Below are positions 23,285-29,291 of a stretch of 29,291 nt of DNA, piece by piece. Under the pieces are notes generated by a model. It was not told where the DNA came from, did no database searches, and saw nothing but the letters and a program-made list of their open reading frames with translations. This DNA is from Alienimonas sp043951915 (GTDB lineage: Bacteria > Planctomycetota > Planctomycetia > Planctomycetales > Planctomycetaceae): the NCBI RefSeq assembly GCF_043951915.1, contig NZ_JBINJD010000057.1, positions 1 to 29,291 of the forward strand, written 5' to 3'. The translations under genes and the position numbers were made by a program. The first letter of the stretch is position 1. Each line of letters opens with the position of its first letter.

Positions 23285-23655
23285 GCGTTCCGCGGAAAAA
23301 GTAGCGCCGCCGGACCCCGCAGCAGGCGCGCCGGGCACGGCCGCTGCTGGGGAGAACTCTGCAACCGGTTCGAGCGCCGACTGCCTGATTGGCGGGCAGA
23401 CAGAGCGGCCGGCAGCCGCCCAGGGCGCCGTTTCGACACCGATCGCAACGGCCGTGGCAACGCGCAAGTTCTTTCTGTCGGGGGGGCCCCGAGCGACGCA
23501 TCCGCGGGGGACGGTTCTTCGCTCGGAAAGCCGTCTCCGCGTGTGGGTTCGGTGAACGGACGGTTTTGAGGGCTGTCTCGGTCCCCGGTTTGCATCGATC
23601 ATCCGCACGTCGCGGACTGACCGCCGCGGCCGCCCCGCCCTCGCACCGTCTCGCC
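23285..23655. other. 371-bp non-coding spacer before opgG
   Basis: The frame that becomes opgG stays open upstream to 23389, but the added residues are Arg/Pro/Ser-rich with no conserved features, so I treat it as non-coding. One hairpin is listed separately. No convincing promoter is visible, although transcription of the opg operon must begin somewhere here. Confidence 0.55.
23316..23352 (+). terminator. Possible terminator after bioA
   Basis: CCC-G-CAGCAG (23316-23325) pairs with CTGCTG-GGG (23344-23352) with one bulged G, and an inner GCCG-GGCA-CGGC stem is present. The hairpin begins 31 bp after the bioA stop. It has no U-tract and is only moderately convincing. Confidence 0.4.
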
Positions 23656-25425
23656 GTGTCGCCGATCGCCGCTCTCCGCCGTCCCGTCCCCGCCCGAACC
23701 GCCGCTTGGGCGGTCGTCGGCCTGCTGCTTGCGCCCGCGGCGTGCCCCGCTCAAGAAGAGGAGAGCGATCCCACGGGGCCGCCGGCGCTGATCCCCTGGT
23801 TCCCGGGCACGGCCCACGGCCAGACCTTCAGCGAGGGCTCGATCACCGCCCTGGCGGAGCACCTTGCCTCCAAGCCCTTCGTGCCGGACCCGCCGGTCCC
23901 GCAGGAGCTGATCGACCTCGACTACGACGCCTACCGCAAGATCGCCTGGAAGCCGGAGATGTCGCTCTGGCGGTATCTCGACGCCCCCATCCAGGCGGAG
24001 CTGATGCACCGCGGGGACATCCTGCGGAACAAAGTGCAAATCAACACCGTGCAGGACGGGAAGGTCGTCACGCTGGCCTTCGACCGGAACCTGTTCGAGT
24101 ACCGCGGCGAGGTCGTCGGCCTGCCGGTCGACGCCGGGGTGGACTACGCCGGAATGAAGCTGCTCGGCTCGCTGCCGGGGCAGAAATACCTGCAGGAGTT
24201 CTTCGCCTTCGCCGGGGCCAGCTACTTCCGCGGCATCAGCGCCGGGCAGGTGTACGGGGCGAGCGCCCGGGCGCTGGCGATCGACATCGGCACGCCGCGG
24301 GTCGAGGAGTTCCCGATCATCCGCGGCCTCTGGCTCCAGCGGCCGGAGGTGGACGCGAAGACCGCCCGGGTCTGGGCGATCCTCGACTCCCACGCCGTCG
24401 CCGGCGCCTACCGCTTCGACGTGACCCCCGGCGACCCCACGGTCGCCGAGGTGCGGGCCACGCTGTTCTTCCGGCACGTGCCCACCAAGGTCGCGGTCGC
24501 CCCGGCCAGCAGCATGTTCCTGTGGGGCGACGGCTTCCAGAACCTCAAACAGGACGCCCGCCCCGAGGTGCACGACTCCGACGGCCTGCTGGTGCACGCT
24601 GGCGTGGAGGAGACCGCGAACCCGAACGGCCCCACCGAGTGGACCTTCCGGGCCCTCGGGCAGCAGAGCTATCCGTCCGTCAGCGGTCGCGGGTACGGCT
24701 CGATCCGCGGGTTCGGCCTGCTCCAGCGGGACCGCGACCCGGCCCGCTACGCCGACCCGGAAACCCGCTACGAGGACCGTCCCAGCCTGTGGGTCACCCC
24801 CCTGCCGCTGGACCCGTTCGGCGCCGGCCCCGGCGCCGCGGGCTTCGGCGGGGCGGAGGAAACCGACTGGGACGCCGTGCCGAACGTCTGGGCCGGCGGG
24901 ACGGTCGAACTGCTGGAATACCCCACGGATTTTGAGGGGTTCGACAATATCGCCGCCTGGTGGGTGCCCGCGGTCCAGCCGACCGTCGGCGAGCCCTACC
25001 CGCTGGCCTACACGCTGTCGTTCGTCTCCGGCGACCCGCCGGAGCACAAGTTGGCCAAGGCCGCCGCCTGGACCCGCACCGCCGACCCGAACGATCCGGC
25101 CGCGACCCGGCTGACGGTGGACTTCGTGGGAGTGCCGAAGCGGTCGAACCCCGTTCCCCGGGTAACGACTCAGGGCGGCACCTATACGGACACCTCCCTG
25201 ACCCCGATGGCCGACGGCACGCGACGCGTCACGCTATCGCTCAAACCCGACGGGGACGGTCCGGTGACCGTGGACGTCGCGTTGTTCCCCCAATCTTCAG
25301 AAGAAACCGGCGAAGGGTCGTTCGCCGGATCCGAACCTGAAGCCGTCGACTCTGCTTCCCCGGGCGAACTCTCGTCCGGTTCCCTGTCCGAGACCTGGAG
25401 GTTTTTATGCCCCCCGCTGCCCTGA
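23656..25425 (+). CDS. opgG: Periplasmic glucan biosynthesis protein G (OpgG/MdoG)
   Basis: OpgG acts in the periplasm in making osmoregulated periplasmic glucans (beta-1,2-glucose backbone); E. coli OpgG and OpgD are placed in glycoside hydrolase family GH186. From the GTG at 23656 the 589 residues start with a signal peptide (TAAWAVVGLLLAPAACPAQ). The beta-sandwich domain shows YDAYRKIAWKPEMSLWR (90-106), AGASYFRGISAGQVYGAS (187-204) and ARALAIDIGTPRVEEFP (204-220). RPEVHDSDGLLVH (302-314), GFGLLQRDRDP (352-362) and RPSLWVTPL (375-383) are the strongly conserved MdoG blocks. It is longer than E. coli OpgG (511) because of Gly/Ala inserts and a Ser/Glu-rich tail from 540. Upstream in-frame starts only add unconserved residues. 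The stop overlaps the next gene by 19 bp. Confidence 0.92.
   Translation: MSPIAALRRPVPARTAAWAVVGLLLAPAACPAQEEESDPTGPPALIPWFPGTAHGQTFSEGSITALAEHLASKPFVPDPPVPQELIDLDYDAYRKIAWKPEMSLWRYLDAPIQAELMHRGDILRNKVQINTVQDGKVVTLAFDRNLFEYRGEVVGLPVDAGVDYAGMKLLGSLPGQKYLQEFFAFAGASYFRGISAGQVYGASARALAIDIGTPRVEEFPIIRGLWLQRPEVDAKTARVWAILDSHAVAGAYRFDVTPGDPTVAEVRATLFFRHVPTKVAVAPASSMFLWGDGFQNLKQDARPEVHDSDGLLVHAGVEETANPNGPTEWTFRALGQQSYPSVSGRGYGSIRGFGLLQRDRDPARYADPETRYEDRPSLWVTPLPLDPFGAGPGAAGFGGAEETDWDAVPNVWAGGTVELLEYPTDFEGFDNIAAWWVPAVQPTVGEPYPLAYTLSFVSGDPPEHKLAKAAAWTRTADPNDPAATRLTVDFVGVPKRSNPVPRVTTQGGTYTDTSLTPMADGTRRVTLSLKPDGDGPVTVDVALFPQSSEETGEGSFAGSEPEAVDSASPGELSSGSLSETWRFLCPPLP
25396..25401 (+). promoter_or_regulatory. 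Ribosome binding site TGGAGG inside the end of opgG
   Basis: TGGAGG is followed by five T bases and the ATG at 25407, all within the last codons of opgG. The site and T-rich spacer stand out in this GC-rich region. They support real, probably coupled, translation of the small gene between opgG and opgH. Confidence 0.75.
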
Positions 25426-25823
25426 CCCCCGCCGAACTGAACGACCCCGCCGCGGCCGACGCTCACCCCTTCGCCGGAACCCTCGCCGATCCCGCCGCGC
25501 TCGACGCGGCCCGGGACGCCGTGGCCCGGTACCTCGGGGAATTGGGGCTCGCCGTGAATTCCCGCCCGGCCCGGACCGCAATCGCGGCCTGCCTGGACGC
25601 GGCGTTCGGCGAGGTCGGTCCGGCCGCTTCGCCGGCCGAGCTGTCCCGGGTCGCCCTGCGGCACGCGGCGTTGGGCATGTCCCGCTGGCTCACCGAGCTG
25701 AGCGACCGCGGCCCGACCCCGCCCCGGCACGCCAGCCTCGCGGCCCGGCTGTCCCGCGGCGGAATCCTCGCGGTCCCCGCGGTGCGGCGCCGCGAGATGA
25801 CCCCGCAGCGGTTCGGCCGCTAA
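25407..25823 (+). CDS. Unknown small protein between opgG and opgH
   Basis: This 138-residue soluble protein is Ala/Arg-rich and mostly helical. The N-terminal 25 residues are Pro/Ala/Asp-rich, then helices run over LDAARDAVARYLGELGLA (32-49), RTAIAACLDAAFGEV (56-70) and ELSRVALRHAALGMSRWLTELSD (78-100). The C-terminus is basic and ends RRREMTPQRFGR. No signal peptide or membrane helix is visible, so it is probably cytoplasmic. It overlaps opgG by 19 bp and has its own TGGAGG site, so it belongs to the glucan operon. It might serve OpgH from the cytoplasmic side, but no family is recognised and this role is inference. Confidence 0.75.
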   Translation: MPPAALTPAELNDPAAADAHPFAGTLADPAALDAARDAVARYLGELGLAVNSRPARTAIAACLDAAFGEVGPAASPAELSRVALRHAALGMSRWLTELSDRGPTPPRHASLAARLSRGGILAVPAVRRREMTPQRFGR

Positions 25824-26021
25824 GTCGCCCCGCCGCGATCGTTGCGTACGTGAAGCCTTCTGAGGAAGCCTCACCGAGGAGCCTTCGCTGAGCCCCGCGT
25901 GTGGGTTTCGTCGGTCGCCAGGAGGCGACCGCGATCCCGCGATTTCTCCTCCCTTCTCCCCCGGCGGCCAAGACGGCCGGCGGACTCTCCGCCCCGTCGC
26001 CGCTTCCCCGTTTCGTTCAAC

Positions 26022-28151
26022 ATGTCTTTGCACGCCCCCGGGCCGGCTGGCGCCGCCCCGCCTTCGCCCCCGATCTGTTCCGCCTCCTGCACGGCGGTGC
26101 GGTCCGCCTTAGCCCTATTCACCGTCGCGTCCGCCGCGGCGGCGACCTGGGCCTTCGCGGGCGCCCTGCCGGACGTCTCCGCCTGGCTGCGGTGGCCGCT
26201 GGTCGGGCTGTTCGCCGTGTTGTTCGGCTGGATCGCCCTCTCCTTCTGGACGGCGACGCTGGGCTTCGTCTCCGTGTTGCGGCGGCCCACGCCGGCCGCG
26301 ATTCCGGAGTTGGAGGAGGACTTCGACCCGCAATCCCTCCCGCCGACCGCGGTGCTGGTGCCGGTCTACAACGAGGATCCGACCCGCGTGTGCGCCGGCG
26401 TGCGGGCGATGCTGGATTCGCTGCGGGCGGTCTGCCCGGAGAAAGGGGGGGCGAGCCGCCGGTTCGACTTCTTCCTGCTCTCCGACAGCACCAACCCGGA
26501 CGTCTGGCTGGCCGAGGAGCAGGCCTGGGCCGACCTCACCGACTCCCTGCCGGAGGGCGAGCGCGTCTTCTACCGGCACCGCCCGGAGAACACCGCCCGC
26601 AAGGCCGGCAACGTGGCGGACTTCGTGGAGCGTTGGGGCGACCACTACGAGTTCATGGTCACCCTCGACGCCGACAGCCTGATGGCCGGGCCGACGCTGG
26701 TCGAGATGACCCGCCGCATCGCCGCCGACCCGTCCTGCGGCATCCTCCAGGCGCCGCCCACGCCCGTGGGCCGCACCAGCGTGCTGGCCCGCTGGCAGCA
26801 GTTCGCCGCCCGGCTGTACTCGCCGGTGTTCCTGCGGGGCTTCAGCCTGTGGGCCGGCACGGACGGCAACTACTGGGGCCACAATGCGATCCTGCGGGTC
26901 GAACCCTTCCGGGCCTGCTGCGACCTGCCGGTGCTTCCCGGTCAGGCCCCGCTGGGCGGGGAGATCCTGAGCCACGACTTCATCGAGGCCGCCCTGATGC
27001 GGCGGGCCGGGTGGGGCGTGCGGCTGGCCGAGGACCTCGGCGGCAGCTACGAGGAATGCCCGACCACCCTGCTGGACTGGGCGAAGCGCGATCAGCGCTG
27101 GTGCCAGGGGAACCTCCAGCACGGTCGCGTGCTGTGGGAGGCCCGGCGGCGATTGCTGGGTCGCGGCGGAGGCGGCGCCGGCGGTCTGGCGCCCGTTTCG
27201 AAACTCCACCTGGCGATGGGCGTGATGGGCTACTGCGCCAGCCCGCTGTGGTTGGCCTTCCTGATCCTCACCCTGCTGGCGGCCGCCGTCGACGGGGGGC
27301 GAGTCGCCGCGGCGGGCGACGGTTCCGATCCCGCGACCGTCGGCCTGAGCCTGTTCGGCCTCAGCATGGGCATGCTGATCCTGCCCAAGCTCTACGCCCT
27401 GTTCGCCGCGGCCCGGGCCGGGCAGTTGGACGCGTACGGCGGGGGCCTGCGGGCGACGGCCGGCGTCGTCTGCGAGACGCTGCTGAGCGCCCTCGTCGCC
27501 CCGATCATGATGCTGTTCCACAGCCGCTTCGTCCTGACCACGTTGGCCGGGCGGGTGGTGACCTGGACCGCCCAAACCCGCGATGAACAGACCGTCACCT
27601 GGGCCGACGCCGTGCGGGCCCACTGGCCGGCGGCGGCGATCGGCCTGCTGGCCGGCTTCGCCGCGGGGCTGGCGGCGCCGGAGTCGCTGGCCTGGCTGGC
27701 CCCGGTGGCGGTGGGGCTGATTCTCGCCGGCCCGACGGCCGTGCTGCTCGCCAGCCGCGACGCGGGGCTCTGCGCCCGCCGTTGGGGCCTGTGGCTGACG
27801 CCCGAGGAGCTGGACCCGCCCCACGTGTTGCGGCGGCACGCCGAACTGCTGGCGACGCCCCCCGCCCCGAAAGACGCGGCGGAGTCGGTCAGCGCCGACG
27901 ACGGTCCGCTGTTCGGCCGCGTGCTGCGGGACCCGGCCTTCTTCGCCCTGCACAGCGAGCTGCTGACGGCCACCGACGGAGACCGTCCCCTGCCCCCCGA
28001 CGCCCGCGACCGCATCGAAACGACGGTGGTTCAGGGCGGCCCGGAGGGTTGGGCCCGCCTCACCCCCGCCGACCGCCGGGCCGTGCTCGGCGACCGCCGC
28101 ACCCTGGCGGAGCTGCACGCCCGCACCCGGATGAACGTCACCGCGGCGTGA
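26022..28151 (+). CDS. opgH: Glucans biosynthesis glucosyltransferase H (OpgH/MdoH)
   Basis: OpgH is the inner-membrane GT2 glucosyltransferase that polymerises UDP-glucose into the beta-1,2-linked backbone of osmoregulated periplasmic glucans and moves it to the periplasm. Of 709 residues, two N-terminal helices (about 27-48 and 55-85) precede the catalytic domain: VLVPVYNEDP (111-120), FLLSDSTNPDVW (151-162, Asp155), the metal-binding DADS (216-219), GTDGNYWGHNAILR (279-292), GGEILSHDFIEAALMRRAGW (312-331, catalytic-base Asp319) and QRWCQGNLQH (358-367, the QxxRW motif). Five to six helices follow between 395 and 580, then a cytoplasmic tail with LLTATDGDRPLP. It is shorter than E. coli OpgH (847), mostly at the N-terminus. 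The ATG at 26022 begins a normal leader. Confidence 0.95.
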   Translation: MSLHAPGPAGAAPPSPPICSASCTAVRSALALFTVASAAAATWAFAGALPDVSAWLRWPLVGLFAVLFGWIALSFWTATLGFVSVLRRPTPAAIPELEEDFDPQSLPPTAVLVPVYNEDPTRVCAGVRAMLDSLRAVCPEKGGASRRFDFFLLSDSTNPDVWLAEEQAWADLTDSLPEGERVFYRHRPENTARKAGNVADFVERWGDHYEFMVTLDADSLMAGPTLVEMTRRIAADPSCGILQAPPTPVGRTSVLARWQQFAARLYSPVFLRGFSLWAGTDGNYWGHNAILRVEPFRACCDLPVLPGQAPLGGEILSHDFIEAALMRRAGWGVRLAEDLGGSYEECPTTLLDWAKRDQRWCQGNLQHGRVLWEARRRLLGRGGGGAGGLAPVSKLHLAMGVMGYCASPLWLAFLILTLLAAAVDGGRVAAAGDGSDPATVGLSLFGLSMGMLILPKLYALFAAARAGQLDAYGGGLRATAGVVCETLLSALVAPIMMLFHSRFVLTTLAGRVVTWTAQTRDEQTVTWADAVRAHWPAAAIGLLAGFAAGLAAPESLAWLAPVAVGLILAGPTAVLLASRDAGLCARRWGLWLTPEELDPPHVLRRHAELLATPPAPKDAAESVSADDGPLFGRVLRDPAFFALHSELLTATDGDRPLPPDARDRIETTVVQGGPEGWARLTPADRRAVLGDRRTLAELHARTRMNVTAA

Positions 28152-28158
28152 GAACCGA

Positions 28159-28213
28159 TCGCTTGCAGTTTCGCAGGGGCTCTGAGCCTCGGGGCCCGCG
28201 ACGCCGCAAGCGA
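28159..28213. terminator. Inverted repeat between convergent genes opgH and DUF4184
   Basis: TCGCTTGC (28159-28166) pairs with GCAAGCGA (28206-28213) around a 39-base GC-rich interior that can form smaller stems. Its position between two convergent genes suits a bidirectional terminator. The GCTTGC/GCAAGC arms echo the core of the REPIN-like element at 14486. Confidence 0.45.
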
Positions 28214-28224
28214 CCGCCGGCGCT

Positions 28225-29055
28225 TCAACCCCCGCTCCGTTCCCGCCGCCCACGCCGCGCCAGCGCCGCGTGGGCGGCGGCGTACGCCACCACGGCGATC
28301 ACCAACGTCACCCCCGCGGAGGTCACCGCCCGGACCAACAAGATCCGCATGTTGTTGTGCGGCAGGGAGGCCCACGCGGCCCGCCCCGCCGCGGCGAGCG
28401 GCAGCAGGACGAACGCCGTGAGCACGGCGGTCCGCACCGCCGGCGGCACGGCCGACCGCGGCTCGCCGACCGGCTCGTGTCGCCGTAGTCGGACGAGGGC
28501 GTAGAGGCCGACGACCGGCAGCAACACGAACGTGCTGCCGTACTGCCCGAGGCGATAGCCGGGCATCGCGCGATGTCGCAGCGGCGCCCACTCCGGCAGG
28601 GTGAACCAGACCCGCTCCAGAATCGGCAGGGCCTCCACGCCCCACCGCCCGGCGTGGGTGAAGGAATCCCAAAGCACATGGCTGGCGGCGCCCAGCACGA
28701 TCAGCCCCGTCGCCCACAGCAACGTCCGCAGAGTGAGCGGCGGTTGCGGCGTTCCCCGCGGCCGGTTGATCCGCGCCCGGACGGACTCCGGCGCGAGGTC
28801 CACCAGCGGCGCTTTGACGAAATACTCCCACGCGAGAAACGCCGCCATCCCCAGCGGCAGGCAGAGGGTGAACAGCCCGCGGACGGAATGCGTCGCCCAG
28901 TAGTCAATGACTCGCGGCAGGAAGACGCCAGCGTCCGGGATCATGCTCCCGATGACCAGCGCCGAGGCAGGCACGCTGCGATTCCCCGCGAACCGCCGCC
29001 GCAACCACGGCAACGCCGGCAACACGGCGGCGACGTGGGTGGGGGTGAAGGGCAC
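28225..29055 (-). CDS. DUF4184 family membrane protein
   Basis: This 276-residue polytopic protein of unknown function begins VPFTPTHVAAVLPALPWLRR, matching the MPFTPSHAA start typical of DUF4184. Further family-like features are ALVIGSMIPDAGVFLP (about residues 32-47) and LGAASHVLWDSFTHAGRWGV, with His and Asp residues reminiscent of membrane-bound metal-dependent hydrolases (YdjM-like), though no such activity is shown. Five or six hydrophobic segments are visible. The GTG at 29055 was chosen to fit the family start; GTG codons at 29074-29076 and 29071-29073 would add seven or six residues. It is convergent with opgH. Confidence 0.82.
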   Translation of the reverse strand: MPFTPTHVAAVLPALPWLRRRFAGNRSVPASALVIGSMIPDAGVFLPRVIDYWATHSVRGLFTLCLPLGMAAFLAWEYFVKAPLVDLAPESVRARINRPRGTPQPPLTLRTLLWATGLIVLGAASHVLWDSFTHAGRWGVEALPILERVWFTLPEWAPLRHRAMPGYRLGQYGSTFVLLPVVGLYALVRLRRHEPVGEPRSAVPPAVRTAVLTAFVLLPLAAAGRAAWASLPHNNMRILLVRAVTSAGVTLVIAVVAYAAAHAALARRGRRERSGG

Positions 29056-29122
29056 GCGGGATTCGTAGTCCACCACGCCGCGGCCGTCGAGCGATCAGAC
29101 CGCAACGACCGGCCGCGAAGTC

Positions 29123-29291
29123 TCACCACAACAAAAGATCTTGCTCCGGATCGCCTCCGGCGAGGCGAACGGCGTTCACGGCAGAGCCGACACTGGCGTC
29201 ATCGGCGGCCGGGCCGGAGAGGACACGCTCCGCCGTCTGCTGTGCCGGCGCACAAAAAAACCGCGGCCGCGTCGGTCTCTGGGAGACGGAC
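29123..29291 (-). CDS. Possible C-terminal end of a gene cut by the window edge
   Basis: On the minus strand an open frame enters from the right edge and stops with TGA at 29123-29125, giving about 56 residues that end SAVNAVRLAGGDPEQDLLLW. The composition is protein-like, third positions are mostly G/C, and the frame has no stop before the edge. The spacing of 67 bp to the DUF4184 start on the same strand would suit an operon. No family is recognised and the fragment is short, so it may be chance. Confidence 0.35.
   Translation of the reverse strand, partial: SVSQRPTRPRFFCAPAQQTAERVLSGPAADDASVGSAVNAVRLAGGDPEQDLLLW

Noticed and set aside
26115..28253. A 712-codon open frame antisense to opgH
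   Set aside because: Gln/Arg/Gly-rich antisense shadow; opgH on the plus strand carries all family motifs.
28959..29122. A promoter or RNA gene at the right edge
   Set aside because: No -10/-35 pair, tRNA cloverleaf or conserved RNA structure could be recognised there.

Overview
The window is very GC-rich DNA (about 70% by hand count of a typical coding row) with dense genes, many GTG starts and few Shine-Dalgarno sites. Several proteins have a planctomycete look: a PQQ-propeller protein opening with PRFRGPDG, a Ser/Thr kinase fused to extracellular repeats, a secreted PDZ protein and a DUF4184 membrane protein. I infer a chromosomal segment of a member of the Planctomycetota. The genus cannot be settled from the sequence alone; an Alienimonas-like genome is only a guess.

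Layout. Bases 34-2778 (minus) hold a three-gene run: a DJ-1/PfpI-like protein, a secreted PDZ protein and a Maf-like pyrophosphatase. Divergently, 2821-7835 (plus) carries a small two-helix membrane protein, a NhaP-type cation/proton antiporter, a DUF421 membrane protein and RecQ helicase. A 417-bp spacer follows RecQ and contains three copies of a GC-rich inverted repeat. Next come a PQQ-like beta-propeller protein closed by an 18-bp hairpin and a cysteine/proline-rich secreted protein. Convergent to these is a large transmembrane Ser/Thr kinase with a degenerate FGE-like C-terminus (10845-13268, minus). A possible winged-helix protein is divergent from the kinase. A REPIN-like pair of inverted hairpins separates it from a minus-strand trio: an unknown protein, a small secreted protein, and a secreted glucoamylase-like (PF10091-type) enzyme.

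From 17115 onward nearly everything is on the plus strand: an acidic unknown protein, a secreted protein-L-isoaspartate methyltransferase with a C-terminal extension, a YgfZ-like protein, malate dehydrogenase, a lower-GC cassette (a DUF6338-like membrane protein with a second small ORF nested in its tail), BioA, and an osmoregulated periplasmic glucan locus (opgG, an unknown 138-residue gene, opgH). A DUF4184 membrane protein and the possible tail of one more gene, both on minus, end the window.

How the genes fit together. OpgH should polymerise UDP-glucose into a beta-1,2-glucan across the inner membrane and OpgG should process it in the periplasm. The PF10091-type enzyme about 7 kb upstream belongs to a superfamily that includes beta-1,2-glucan-active enzymes, so it may be a remodelling partner (inference). 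The best candidates for something undescribed are the DUF6338-like/nested ORF cassette joined to bioA by an ATGA overlap, the third gene inside the opgG-opgH operon, the exported isoaspartate methyltransferase, and the kinase with the decayed FGE module. No tRNA, rRNA, CRISPR array, insertion sequence or phage gene was recognised.
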